DNA of 62,926 bases from Sphingopyxis sp. UBA6723 (GCF_002454115.1 NZ_DKIH01000004.1:149894-212819), one strand, 5' to 3'; counted from the first letter of the stretch, positions 35,700-44,974 are shown. Numbers and translations are program-made. The notes: generated from the sequence alone by a model not told the origin.

Positions 35700-37526
35700 A
35701 TGCGAATTCGAAAATTGCGTGTGAAAGGGTTTCAGTCTTTTTCGGATTCCGGAAAGATTGAGTTTGAAGACGGCTTTAATCTGGTCATCGGCCAAAATAA
35801 CTCCGGGAAGAGCGCTCTGCTCCGCGCAATGCTACCCGGATTAAAGGACGAGCGGCACCGGTCGCTCGATCAATGGGAGAACCTCAAGCTTCCTCAACCC
35901 GAGGTCGAGTTTGAGCTGCAATTCTCCGGGCGCGAGGTGGCCGACGCGACCCTACGCGCGGGCAACGCGATCCACTTTCCAATTCACGAAAGCTGGCAAA
36001 CGTCGCCGCGGGCAAAGTTTGATGCCTTCATCGAAAATCCAAACATCATATTAGCAGTCACCGGATCACCCGCGACGACATTCAAAGCCCCTTATCCTAG
36101 CCATGCGTTGTTCGCGCACGGACAGAATAAAGTGCAAATCATGCTCAAGGTCGAACCGCGAAACGGCAGTCTTGACACCACTGCAGGTCCAATGTTCGAT
36201 TCTAGCGATAATGTCGCGGAATGTGTGTGGAGGGCATGGAATGACCGCATGTTCTACTTTGCGGCTGAACGCTTCAATGTCGGCGAGTGTGGCCCAACCC
36301 ATGCGGCGCGACTGGAACCAAATGCCTCCAATCTTCCTGCCGCGCTCAACACGATGGCTGGCGAAAAGGGCGACACGTTCGAAAAACTGGTCAATCATAT
36401 GCGGGAGATCTTCTCGACAGTCGGCAATCTGAGCATCCGGGTCAGGCCCGAAAATGGAAATTTGGAAATTCGGGTTTGGCCGACGCGCGCAAGACCGGAT
36501 GTTGACCTGAGTTTCCCGCTGCATTCCAGCGGCACGGGGGTGGCCCAGGTCATCGCGATACTGACCGCGATCATGACCGTCGACAATGCGGTCATCATCA
36601 TTGATGAGATCAACAGCTTTCTTCACCCCGCGGCCGTGAAGACTCTGCTCCGAATTTTGCAGACCGAATATCCGCACCACCAATATATCATCTCGACGCA
36701 CGCCCCCGAAGTGATCGGATTCAGCAACCCGCGCACCGTCCACCTCGTCAACCGAGATGGCTATGAATCGTCGGTGCGGCGGCTCGATCTTGCGAACATC
36801 GAGCAGTTTCGTGAAGTGGCCGGTCATATCGGAATCTCGATGGCAGATGTTTTTGCGGCAGACCGCGTGATCTGGGTCGAGGGACCCACGGAGGAAATCA
36901 GCTTTCCATTTATCTACCAAGCATTTGCGGGCCAGGCGCTCCCCCGCGGCACGCTAATATCGTCGGTTGCAGCAACGGGAGACTTCAATCGTAAACGCGA
37001 CCGTGAGATCGTCTACGAGGTTTATCGTCGACTGAGTGGAGCGGCGTCACGGCTGGTGGTTGCTACGACATTCAGCTTTGACTCCGAAACGCTTTCCGAA
37101 GCCGACAAGGCGAAGATGGTGGCTGACGCCGGAGGCCAGCTCAGCTTTTTGCCGCGTCGCCATATCGAATGTTATCTCCTAGCGCCGGATGCGATCGCCG
37201 CATTTATCGCCGAGCGCGATCCGCAATCAGAAGATGTCGTGACATCGGAGGCAGTGGGGGCAAAGTTCGACGAACTCGCCGGCACCCTCGAATTCAAGAT
37301 TCCGGAATGGACAGGAAATCGCTCCAATCCGGCATGGCTTGCCGGCGTCGACGCTGCGAAGCTCATCGCGCGCACCGTCGCAACGCTGACGGAGCAGCGG
37401 GTAACATTCAACAAGAAGGAGGACTCGCTGATGCTCATTCAATATATTGTCACGAACGACAAGGAGGCCCTCCGCCCCCTCTTCGAATATGTGGCGGGTC
37501 TCGTACAATCGGTCACCGCAGACTGA
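35700..37526 (+). CDS. OLD-family ATPase with TOPRIM-like nuclease domain
   Basis: 608 aa. The N-terminus is KLRVKGFQSFSDSGKIEFEDG, with Walker A GQNNSGKS at residues 31-38. A further ABC-type core follows (HSSGTGVAQVIAILTAI), then Walker B NAVIIIDEINSFLHP (~300) and YIISTHAPEVIG. Near 390 the TOPRIM begins with RVIWVEGPTEEISFPFIYQ. The downstream acidic cluster where OLD proteins carry DxD reads TTFSFDSE, so the metal site looks atypical. OLD relatives include GajA of Gabija, but no UvrD-like helicase gene follows. First gene of a three-gene operon; putative defence nuclease. Confidence 0.88.
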   Translation: MRIRKLRVKGFQSFSDSGKIEFEDGFNLVIGQNNSGKSALLRAMLPGLKDERHRSLDQWENLKLPQPEVEFELQFSGREVADATLRAGNAIHFPIHESWQTSPRAKFDAFIENPNIILAVTGSPATTFKAPYPSHALFAHGQNKVQIMLKVEPRNGSLDTTAGPMFDSSDNVAECVWRAWNDRMFYFAAERFNVGECGPTHAARLEPNASNLPAALNTMAGEKGDTFEKLVNHMREIFSTVGNLSIRVRPENGNLEIRVWPTRARPDVDLSFPLHSSGTGVAQVIAILTAIMTVDNAVIIIDEINSFLHPAAVKTLLRILQTEYPHHQYIISTHAPEVIGFSNPRTVHLVNRDGYESSVRRLDLANIEQFREVAGHIGISMADVFAADRVIWVEGPTEEISFPFIYQAFAGQALPRGTLISSVAATGDFNRKRDREIVYEVYRRLSGAASRLVVATTFSFDSETLSEADKAKMVADAGGQLSFLPRRHIECYLLAPDAIAAFIAERDPQSEDVVTSEAVGAKFDELAGTLEFKIPEWTGNRSNPAWLAGVDAAKLIARTVATLTEQRVTFNKKEDSLMLIQYIVTNDKEALRPLFEYVAGLVQSVTAD

Positions 37527-37535
37527 CGCGCGGGG

Positions 37536-38192
37536 ATGCGCGTCTATCATTTCATCGGAGAAGAGTTCGGACTCTCCGCGATTGGACTTCGCCGCCTCAA
37601 AATCTCGCGCCTCGACCAGCTCAACGATCCGTTCGAGATGTTTGCCGGGACGCAGGGCGATCCCGCCACCCGGCTCGCTATGCGCTCGCTTCGTGAGGCA
37701 TTTGCCAAGCATCTCGGGATTTTATGCTTTAGCCGGGATTGGCACAATCCTGTGATGTGGGGTCATTATGCTCAAAGCCATCGGGGTCTTTGCCTAGGCT
37801 TCGACGTCGACGAATCCGTCGCCATGCCGGTGCGATATGTTTCGAAGCGAATTCCGCTCGATCATTATCTCGACCCATCGACGAGCGAAGCGGAAGTTCG
37901 CGCGCTCGCAGCCAAATTCGCCTCCACGAAATATGCGCATTGGCGATATGAGAAGGAGATACGATGTTGGGCATCGCTCGAAACCGACGGACCCGACATT
38001 CAATTTTTCGACTTCGGAAACCAGCTCCGTCTCCGTGAAGTCTTTATCGGATTTCAATCGTCGATTACCCGCCAGATGGTGATCGACGCACTTGGCGATG
38101 AGCTTGAACCTGCCGTCACCGTTAGGAACACTCGCCTCGCATTTCGCACCTTCCGTGTCGTCACCCAGCGAAATCGAAAGCTCTGGCGGTAA
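37536..38192 (+). CDS. DUF2971 protein
   Basis: 218 aa. It has the family hallmarks YHFIGEEFGLSAIGLRRLKISRLDQLNDPFEMF and LCFSRDWHNPVMWGHYAQSHRGLCLGFD. DUF2971 proteins recur in phage-resistance and mobile contexts, but their chemistry is not established. It starts 9 bp after the OLD gene with GGGG before the ATG. A part of the same operon, so possibly an accessory or effector. Confidence 0.85.
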   Translation: MRVYHFIGEEFGLSAIGLRRLKISRLDQLNDPFEMFAGTQGDPATRLAMRSLREAFAKHLGILCFSRDWHNPVMWGHYAQSHRGLCLGFDVDESVAMPVRYVSKRIPLDHYLDPSTSEAEVRALAAKFASTKYAHWRYEKEIRCWASLETDGPDIQFFDFGNQLRLREVFIGFQSSITRQMVIDALGDELEPAVTVRNTRLAFRTFRVVTQRNRKLWR

Positions 38193-38199
38193 CGACGAT

Positions 38200-39060
38200 A
38201 TGCTCAGGCTGCTGAACCGCTACGAGGAAATCGTCTTCGACCAGATTTCAGCGGTAAGCCGCAAATATGGGTTGTCGGTCTACCCAAAGGTCCGGGTCGC
38301 GGACGTCATCGACCTCGATGCGCTGCTAATCGACTATTCTCACAAGTCATTCGGGTTGCGCGCCCATTTCGATTTCCTCATAGCGCGCGAATATCAGCCG
38401 CATTACGCGATCGAGTTCGACGGCCCGAGCCACGCGACGGCGGTGCAGCAGGAGCGCGACGAAAAAAAGGACCGATTGTGCAAGTTGGCGGGGTTACCGA
38501 TCCTCCGAATCAATAGCCGCCACCTCGCCAAAGATTATGGCACGCTCACTCTGATTGCATGGATCATTGAGACCTACGAGTTGCAGTGCGGCTTCCACGA
38601 GGCGCAGGAGAGCGGTCAAATCCCTGCGGACGAGATTTTCGACCCCTTTTCCCTGATGGAATTCGAGGCAGGGAGAATCACCCATCCCCTGTGGCTAAGT
38701 CGCAACCATCGACTGGAAATACGCCGCTTGCATGAACAGGGGAGATTGCAAGATTTCGCATCGTCGGGACTAATCGGCGAAAATTTCGGCGGAACGATGC
38801 GTGGCATAGAATATATCCGCGTTAATGCCACGCATGGTCTCAGCGTGGAGACTGCGATGCGGCCGCAACAGTTTCCGATCTTGTTCAGCGATCTTCTGGG
38901 CGAGATACTGGTAATTCAGTTGACGAGCCGAATCTCCGCCTATCTTGCCGGGGAAGCGAGCCTTGAGCCGCTCTCGCGTATCGACGACCGCATTGAGCTG
39001 ATCCAGGCTAACTATCGGATGCGATGCAGCCATTTCCTGAGCTCGCCAACCTTGGCCTGA
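38200..39060 (+). CDS. DUF2726 putative PD-(D/E)XK-like nuclease
   Basis: 286 aa. The core reads RAHFDFLIAREYQPHYAIEFDGPSHATAVQQERDEKKD then LAGLPILRINSRHL. This is the DUF2726 arrangement, resembling very-short-patch and restriction endonuclease folds (D...E-x-D). The C-terminal ~150 residues are unassigned. The ATG at 38200 is 8 bp after the DUF2971 stop. A frame starting at 38092 would overlap the previous gene by 100 bp and is less likely. Third member of the OLD operon. Confidence 0.82.
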   Translation: MLRLLNRYEEIVFDQISAVSRKYGLSVYPKVRVADVIDLDALLIDYSHKSFGLRAHFDFLIAREYQPHYAIEFDGPSHATAVQQERDEKKDRLCKLAGLPILRINSRHLAKDYGTLTLIAWIIETYELQCGFHEAQESGQIPADEIFDPFSLMEFEAGRITHPLWLSRNHRLEIRRLHEQGRLQDFASSGLIGENFGGTMRGIEYIRVNATHGLSVETAMRPQQFPILFSDLLGEILVIQLTSRISAYLAGEASLEPLSRIDDRIELIQANYRMRCSHFLSSPTLA

Positions 39061-39146
39061 CCGCGGCGAGGGAACAATGTTGCCGCTATGGGGTTCGCGT
39101 CGCAGCGCCTATCCGGTGAAATGTTCGTTCTATGGTGCAGATCGAT

Positions 39147-39196
39147 GTCGGCTTTTCATGTCCGGAACCTGAAAGCTGCCAGTCCGCTAGCGGCCA
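39147..39196. repeat. Degenerate intergenic repeat, copy 1
   Basis: The stretch GTCGGCTTTT ... GAAAGCTGCCAGTCCGCTAG recurs in altered form near 43071 and 48076. All copies lie outside genes and consist of a T-rich block followed about 20 bp later by GAA(A)GCTGCC and often GCTAGCGGCC. Likely eroded copies of a short dispersed repeat. Confidence 0.5.
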
Positions 39197-39228
39197 GCAA
39201 CAGTAATCGCGAGCCGTAGATCAAGCCA

Positions 39229-40725
39229 TCAATGCGGCGCTATCCCGATTTCTACACCCGTCTTGTCGTGAAGCGCGAACTTGTCGATGATGTCCGCGCT
39301 GGCGCGGTTGTACCCCACGACCTCGACGCTCCGCCCCTCGCGCCGCAGCTTGGCGACGATCTTGTCGAGCGCTCCAACGCCCGAAATATCCCAGAAATGC
39401 GCAGCTGAAACGTCGATCAGCACAGTGTCCGTCTGATCCTCGGTTTGGAACGCGCGGGTAAAGCGATCGACCGAGGCAAAGAAAATCTGCCCGGTGACGC
39501 GATATGTCGCCGTCGCGCCGTCAGGTGATACGTCGCGCTCGACCGCGAACATCCGCCGCACCTTCCCGGCAAAAAACACCCCCGACAACAATACGCCCGC
39601 CAACACGCCGAGCGACAGGTCATGCGTCGCCACCACCACGATCACCGTCGTCAGCATGACGATCGAGGATGTCGGCGGATGGCGGCGCAAATTGGGAATC
39701 GAATTCCAGCTGAACGTCCCGATCGACACCATGATCATTACCGCGACCAGCGCGGGCATCGGCACCTGGCCGACGAACGGACCGAGCACTGCCAGCAGGA
39801 ACAACAGGAAGGCACCCGCGGTGAAGGTCGATAAACGACCCCGTCCGCCGGACGTCACGTTGATCACCGATTGGCCGATCATCGCGCAACCGCCCATGCC
39901 GCCAAAGAAGGCCGCAACGATATTTGCCCCGCCCTGCCCGGCACATTCGCGCTGCTTGTCGCTGTCGGTGTCGGTCATGTCATCGACGATCTGCGCGGTG
40001 AGCAGGCTTTCGAGCAGCCCGACCGCAGCCATGGTCAGCGAATAGGGCAGGATGATCTGAAGCGTTTCCCACGTCAGCGGCACATTCGGCAACGCGAAGG
40101 TCGGCAGCCCCTCGGGCAATTTGCCCATGTCGCCCACCGTATTGACCGGCAGTCCGACACCGATGCTGATCGCCGACAGGATCAGGATAGCGACCAGCGG
40201 CGACGGCACCGCTTTGGTCAGGCGCGGCAACAGATAGATGATCGCCAGCCCGCCCGCGACCATCGCATAGGTTTCCCAGCCGACGTTGGTCAGTTGCGGC
40301 AGCTGCGCCATGAAAATCAGGATCGCCAGCCCGTTGACGAAACCGGTGATGACCGACCGCGACACGAACTGCATCAGCAGGTCGAGCCGGAGCAAACCGG
40401 CAACGATCTGGATCAACCCCATCAGGATCGTTGCCGCGAACAGATATTCGACGCCATGATCGCGCACCAGCGGGATCACCAGCACCGCGACCGCGGCGGT
40501 GGCGGCAGAGATCATGCCGGTGCGCCCTCCGGTAAAGGCAACGACCATCGCAATCGCGACCGACGCGTACAGCCCGACGCGGGGGTCGACCCCGGCGATG
40601 ATCGAAAAGCCGATCGCTTCGGGAATCAGCGCCAGCGCAACGACGATCCCGGCGAGGATTTCGCGGCGCAGCGACGCGCCGTCGGTGAACCACTGCTGGC
40701 GATACGAAGACAAGGAAACAGACAT
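39229..40725 (-). CDS. SulP-family anion transporter with STAS domain
   Basis: 498 aa. About ten to twelve membrane helices with the SulP signatures REILAGIVVALALIPEAIGFSIIAG and FFGGMGGCAMIGQSVINVTSGG. The C-terminal STAS domain (DTVLIDVSAAHFWDISGVGALDKIV) follows. It would move sulfate, bicarbonate or another anion across the inner membrane; the substrate cannot be told. The ATG at 40725 gives the usual cytoplasmic N-terminus. No neighbour suggests the substrate. Confidence 0.93.
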   Translation of the reverse strand: MSVSLSSYRQQWFTDGASLRREILAGIVVALALIPEAIGFSIIAGVDPRVGLYASVAIAMVVAFTGGRTGMISAATAAVAVLVIPLVRDHGVEYLFAATILMGLIQIVAGLLRLDLLMQFVSRSVITGFVNGLAILIFMAQLPQLTNVGWETYAMVAGGLAIIYLLPRLTKAVPSPLVAILILSAISIGVGLPVNTVGDMGKLPEGLPTFALPNVPLTWETLQIILPYSLTMAAVGLLESLLTAQIVDDMTDTDSDKQRECAGQGGANIVAAFFGGMGGCAMIGQSVINVTSGGRGRLSTFTAGAFLLFLLAVLGPFVGQVPMPALVAVMIMVSIGTFSWNSIPNLRRHPPTSSIVMLTTVIVVVATHDLSLGVLAGVLLSGVFFAGKVRRMFAVERDVSPDGATATYRVTGQIFFASVDRFTRAFQTEDQTDTVLIDVSAAHFWDISGVGALDKIVAKLRREGRSVEVVGYNRASADIIDKFALHDKTGVEIGIAPH

Positions 40726-41131
40726 TGGAATTCCACAACAAGGCACATGGCGCCAGCTTGGGCGCGAACAGGATTTCATGTGTGATGTCGTCCGGCGGAT
40801 CGGCGGCCGGAATAGCCACCCGGATTTGCACCGGGTCCATGCGAGTGCGCTGCCCCTACCTTTACGGGCGGTTCATTGCAAGACGGCCATCAGCTGGCTG
40901 TGTCTTGAGATATCCAGCCACCGAAGAGTAGATCGCTGCTTCGATATTCCCGAAATTAACGTCGGCTTTCGAATGGTTGACGCCTAAATGCCGCCAGTCT
41001 GGAATCGGCCAATGGTCGACTGTCATGTGGCGCGACTTTCTCACAGGACTTAAATCCTGATCGCCGGAAAACCATAAATAGCAGCGCGCCGGTGGAGCTT
41101 GTTCCAACGGCGCGCTGTCGTTTGAAGCGGC
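40726..41131. other. 406-bp gap, no gene
   Basis: Upstream region of the SulP gene and downstream region of the SDR gene. No conserved riboswitch, tRNA or convincing frame is visible. It contains GGCCAATGGTCGAC-type sequence similar to other eroded intergenic repeats here. The SulP promoter must lie near its left edge. Confidence 0.5.
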
Positions 41132-41887
41132 CTAGATTCCTTGACCGCCCGATACCTCGATGCGCTGGGCATTGATCCAGCGGTTTGCCTCGGTCAGCAG
41201 GCTAGCAACCATCGGCCCGATATCGTCGGGCATTCCCACGCGGCCGAGGGCGGTCATGCCGGCGAACTGATCGTTGAGATCGGGCGTGTCGCGCACCGCG
41301 CCTCCAAGAAAATCGGTCTCGATTGCGCCCGGCGCCACCGTATTGACCGCGATGCCACGCGCGCCGAGTTCCTTCGCGAGAAAGACGCTGAGCACCTCGA
41401 CCGCACCCTTGGCGGCCGAGTAGGCCGCAAAACCGGGAGCCGACACCCGGGTCAGACCGGAGGACAGGTTTACGATGCGCCCGCCGTCGGCGAGGAGCGG
41501 CAGCAGCGTCTGCGTCAGGAAGAAGACGCCCTTAAAGTGGACGTTCACAAGCGCGTCGAACTGGGCCTCGGTGGTGTCGGCAATCATCGCGAACTCGCCG
41601 TGACCCGCATTGTTGACCAGGTGGTCGAAGGTGCTTCGCTGCCAGGTGTCACGAAGCGCAGCCTGCAGCCGGTCTGCAAAATCGCCGAAGCCAGCGACGG
41701 CCCCGCAGTCGAGCTGAAGCGCGACCGCATTGCAGCCCATTGCCTGAATCTCCGCAACGACGGCGTCGGCATCGCTAGAACGGCTGTGGTAGGTAATGAT
41801 GACATCGCCGCCGGCGCGGGCGATGCTGAGAGCGGTGTTGCGGCCGAGGCCCCGGCTAGCACCGGTAATGAGCGTGATCTTGGTCAT
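41132..41887 (-). CDS. SDR-family NAD(P)-dependent oxidoreductase
   Basis: 251 aa classical short-chain dehydrogenase. Cofactor motif TGASRGLGRN, NNAGHGEF, catalytic Ser in VNLSSGLTRV and the Tyr/Lys pair in YSAAKGAVE are present. The C-terminal ISGGQGI-type end is typical (IEVSGGQGI). AGGAG precedes the ATG. Its substrate is unknown. It is divergent from an AraC-type regulator, a common regulator-target pair. Confidence 0.93.
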   Translation of the reverse strand: MTKITLITGASRGLGRNTALSIARAGGDVIITYHSRSSDADAVVAEIQAMGCNAVALQLDCGAVAGFGDFADRLQAALRDTWQRSTFDHLVNNAGHGEFAMIADTTEAQFDALVNVHFKGVFFLTQTLLPLLADGGRIVNLSSGLTRVSAPGFAAYSAAKGAVEVLSVFLAKELGARGIAVNTVAPGAIETDFLGGAVRDTPDLNDQFAGMTALGRVGMPDDIGPMVASLLTEANRWINAQRIEVSGGQGI

Positions 41888-42024
41888 GGTCGGTCTCCTG
41901 TGCCGTGAGTGGCCACACCGATATGCAGCAGCCGCACCCCGAGAGGTTGCCGGCACCTCGCTTATCTTTGCCTAATCCTCCAAAAGCGTGGCGACGGCTG
42001 GTCTCCTGCGCTATACAGGCGGGC

Positions 42025-42912
42025 ATGAACGACCTGCTCACTGCCGTTAGCCGCTACGCCGATGCCCACGCCGATGCGAACGGCGTCGCCGCCACCCCGA
42101 TCGCGGGCCTGTCGACCATTCGCGCAACCGCGCCCAGCGATCTCGTCTATGCGATTTCGCGCCCGCTGGTCGCGGTCGTGGTGCAGGGCAGCAAGCATGT
42201 CACTATGGGCACGACTGGATTCGCCTTTTCGGGAGGCGAATCGTTACTTATCGCCGCGGATGTCCCGACCGTCAGCCAGGTCACGCGGGCGAGCATCGCC
42301 GCGCCCTATTATTCGCTCGTGCTCGAACTCGACACGGCCATCGTGGCCGAGCTGGTTGCCGAGATGAAGCCGCGGCTGGTCGATGACCATGCCCGCGTGA
42401 GGGTCGACCCGACCGATACGGAAGTGGCCGACGCGGCCCTGCGGCTGATCCGCCTGCTCGATCGCCCGGCGTCCATCCCTGTGCTCAAGGCGCAGCTCCT
42501 GCGCGAGATGCATTATTGGCTGCTGGTCGGCAGGCACGGAGCCGCGATACGCCACCTCGGCTGGCCCGATAGTCATGTCCAGCGTGTAGCCCGCGCTGTC
42601 GCCATCCTGCGCTCCGACTATGCAAGGCCGCTGCCGGTCGAGCGGCTGGCGGCCGCAGCAGGCATGAGTCCGTCCGCTTTCCATCAGCATTTTCGCGCCG
42701 TCACGTCGCTTTCTCCGCTCCAGTTCCAGAAGCATTTGCGGCTCGTCGAGGCCCATAGGTTGATGCTGTCTGACGGGAAGAATTCCAGCAACGCGGCCTT
42801 CGATGTGGGATATGAAAGCGTCTCCCAGTTCAATCGCGAGTATAGCCGGATGTTCGGCCAGCCCCCGGTCAGAGACATAAGGCTGGCTCGCAGCAGGGCC
42901 GTCGCTGCCTGA
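42025..42912 (+). CDS. AraC-family transcriptional regulator (AraC_N type)
   Basis: 295 aa. The N-terminal cupin-like sensing domain (SDLVYAISRPLVAVVVQGSKHVTMG; LLIAADVPTVSQVTRAS) is of the AraC_N type. The C-terminal double HTH has PVERLAAAAGMSPSAFHQHFRAVTSLSPLQFQKHLRL and DVGYESVSQFNREYSRMFGQPP. It probably controls the divergent SDR gene. The ATG at 42025 is the first that keeps the cupin domain complete. Confidence 0.93.
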   Translation: MNDLLTAVSRYADAHADANGVAATPIAGLSTIRATAPSDLVYAISRPLVAVVVQGSKHVTMGTTGFAFSGGESLLIAADVPTVSQVTRASIAAPYYSLVLELDTAIVAELVAEMKPRLVDDHARVRVDPTDTEVADAALRLIRLLDRPASIPVLKAQLLREMHYWLLVGRHGAAIRHLGWPDSHVQRVARAVAILRSDYARPLPVERLAAAAGMSPSAFHQHFRAVTSLSPLQFQKHLRLVEAHRLMLSDGKNSSNAAFDVGYESVSQFNREYSRMFGQPPVRDIRLARSRAVAA

Positions 42913-43398
42913 CGATCCAGAAAGATGCTAGTCTCATCGAGGCGATACTTGGCAAGGCGCTGATGATGTCGCCTTTACGTCGCGTCGAACTCAAAGCTGA
43001 TTGTCGGCTATCGGCCAGCCATGGTTATCGGCGAGAGCATCTCGTTTACACCGAGAGGTTCGGCGGTCGAACGTCCGCTTTGCCACGGACGCGCCCGAAA
43101 GCTGCCCGACCGCTAGCGGCCAATCCCGGTTGCGAGCACCATGAAAATTTCAAGCGCTGGAACCGAGATACGGATCAGTGAGTATTCTCGCCGAGCTTCA
43201 AAACACAAAGGATTGAACGCTTTCCACCGGGCCGCGCTCTGGCGCGGTCCGGACTAATCGCGTTGCGATTTCCACGTCTCCCGATGTGCGTTTATTGATC
43301 GCGTTATTCCCCAATGGGCCGGACTCTTTGTAGAGAAACCACGCCATCCTTCCGCGCGTTGTCGATCACACCGCTTCTGCATTGCGAAAGAAACAGCC
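42913..43398. other. 486-bp gap with repeat remnants
   Basis: No supportable gene. It holds the second copy of the degenerate repeat (43071-43122) and an imperfect GC-rich dyad near 43230-43255 (GGGCCGCGCTCTGGCGCGGTCC), which could act as a terminator for the AraC gene or a relic's 3' end. Confidence 0.5.
43071..43122. repeat. Degenerate intergenic repeat, copy 2
   Basis: ACGTCCGCTTT ... CGAAAGCTGCCCGACCGCTAGCGGCC matches the copies at 39147 and 48076 with several substitutions. The right half contains the palindrome CCGCTAGCGG. Confidence 0.5.
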
Positions 43399-43706
43399 AT
43401 GTCTCTGGAAGAGGAGCTCTTCGAAATCGAGCGCGGTTTCTGGATCGAGGGAGCCGACTATTTCGCGGCGCACCTGGCCGAGCGATGCCTGCTCGCCTTT
43501 CCGCAGTCAATCGGTGGCGGGAGCTTGAGATGAGCGATCAGCAGCTTTTGAAGCTGTCCGACGATGCGGCGATGATCAGCTATAAGGCCGACGTGACGCG
43601 GGCGGATGGTGTCGCTTATTCCGCGCTGATCGGATCGGCCTATGTGAGGCGGTCGAATGTCTGGCTGCTGGCCTCGCACCAGCATTCGCCGGTAACCAAG
43701 GACTGA
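43399..43706 (+). pseudogene. Frameshifted DUF4440/SnoaL-like protein
   Basis: Frame 1 (43399-43533) begins MSLEEELFEIERGFWIEGADYF and gives the first ~40 residues of an NTF2-like DUF4440 protein. The second half continues in another frame as WRELEMSDQQLLKLSDDAAM to ASHQHSPVTKD, ending at 43706. About 15-25 residues of the middle are missing, so an internal deletion plus frameshift is likely. The ATGA overlap at 43530 could let the second part be translated separately, but neither half would be a full fold. Confidence 0.65.
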
Positions 43707-43820
43707 GAAGACGAAGGTCGGCGTGTAGGGCAACGGGTCGGTCCGGCACGCCCGCTGGCAAGAACGTCGGAACATAGCGTCCGCTAGCGATCCGCATCCA
43801 TCTGATGGGGGGCGCCAATC

Positions 43821-44837
43821 TCAAGCGGGCTTCATTGGCCAATTTCGCACCGCCAAGAGGCCCGCTCCAATCGACAGAATGAAAATTTGACTTTCGGCAG
43901 CGACAGTTAGCCCGATTGCGGTCCTAGTGAGTCTAGGCTCTCCGGTCTCCATGCCTATTTTTGCGAGGTTGAGTTGGGTTCCGGTAAGGCCTTGCGCAAG
44001 GGCTTGCAGCGAGCCAGCCAGCAATGTCCCTCCGGAGAAGAAAATGAGGGCAGCCGCGCCAAAGCCTGCGAGCACGCAAACGGCGAAGACCGTCCGACGC
44101 GTGCATCCTGCCAACGCGGTCCACGCCACCAAACCCGCAGCGGTGCCGAGCACGACGCCTTCGAAGGGCCCGGTCACATTCACGATGGACACCCCCGAAA
44201 GCAGCCCGACGCCCTCGCGTCCAAGGAGGTTGCCCAGAGCACCTACGGCAAGGCCGCCGATTGCGGTGCAGGCCACCACCCATCCGTCGACACGTCCGCG
44301 CCATGTCAGAGCCGCAGTCATTCCCGCGCCGAGACCCGCCCCGGCGAGCAGGCCGAGCGCGCCGATCATCGCCGCAAGGACCAGCACCTGCGCGCCGCCG
44401 CTGGTCGCTGCAATCATGCCGTAGATCAGTCCGGCCACGGCACCTGACGCAAGGCCTGCCAAGGTGCAGGCCCCGGCGACATGCGATCCTTCCGGGCTCG
44501 GCGTTAGTGGTGCCTGCGCTGTTTTATCGGCAATAAAGCGATAGCCATGTTTAGGCACCGTTTCGATAAAGCGCGGATTGGCAACATCGTCTCCCAAGGC
44601 TCGGCGCAACGTCCGGATGCACTGCGTCAGTGCTTCGTCCGTAACCGGAATCCCGTGCCAGACCTGATCCATGAACGAATCTTTGGTGACGAGCTCCCCG
44701 CGGCGCGAGACGAGCAGGGCCAGCGCGTCAAAATAGCGGCTTCCCAGCTCGATCGGAAGGCCGTGCTTGCGCAACTGCCTGTTGTCGCAATCGAGCTGAA
44801 AAGCGTCGAAGTGCAGAATGCGAGGCTGTGTCTCCAT
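43821..44837 (-). CDS. Membrane-anchored winged-helix (CadC/ToxR-type) regulator
   Basis: About 338 aa. The N-terminal OmpR-type winged helix (FDAFQLDCDNRQLRKHGLPIELGSRYFDALALLVSR...VWHGIPVTDEALTQCIRTLRRALGD...FIETVPKHGYRFIA) is followed by 6-7 hydrophobic helices instead of a periplasmic sensor. It may be a one-component regulator sensing membrane or ion state. Starts at 44858 and 44897 are possible. I prefer 44837 because it leaves the direct repeats at 44896-44916 upstream as an operator. It is divergent from the membrane gene at 44975. Confidence 0.82.
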   Translation of the reverse strand: METQPRILHFDAFQLDCDNRQLRKHGLPIELGSRYFDALALLVSRRGELVTKDSFMDQVWHGIPVTDEALTQCIRTLRRALGDDVANPRFIETVPKHGYRFIADKTAQAPLTPSPEGSHVAGACTLAGLASGAVAGLIYGMIAATSGGAQVLVLAAMIGALGLLAGAGLGAGMTAALTWRGRVDGWVVACTAIGGLAVGALGNLLGREGVGLLSGVSIVNVTGPFEGVVLGTAAGLVAWTALAGCTRRTVFAVCVLAGFGAAALIFFSGGTLLAGSLQALAQGLTGTQLNLAKIGMETGEPRLTRTAIGLTVAAESQIFILSIGAGLLAVRNWPMKPA

Positions 44838-44895
44838 GGTCTCGAGGTCTGGTGCCATCGCGGGGCGGTGGCAAGCGTTGAGCACGGTTTCAGCC

Positions 44896-44916
44896 ATTGC
44901 TCATGAATTGCTCATG
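44896..44916. promoter_or_regulatory. Direct repeats ATTGCTCATG, likely operator of the winged-helix regulator
   Basis: Two identical 10-bp copies at 44896-44905 and 44907-44916 have an 11-bp period, i.e. one helical turn. This is the layout of tandem half-sites bound by OmpR/PhoB-type winged helices. They sit between the regulator and the divergent gene at 44975. Confidence 0.55.
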
Positions 44917-44974
44917 CCTTTCACATGGGGGCGAACCATGGTCCGCAGAAGGAAAAGCTTATGGAGACCCGATC

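Noticed and set aside
35700..39060. Gabija system
   Set aside because: The OLD-type gene resembles GajA, but the required UvrD-like helicase gene is absent; the following genes are DUF2971 and DUF2726.
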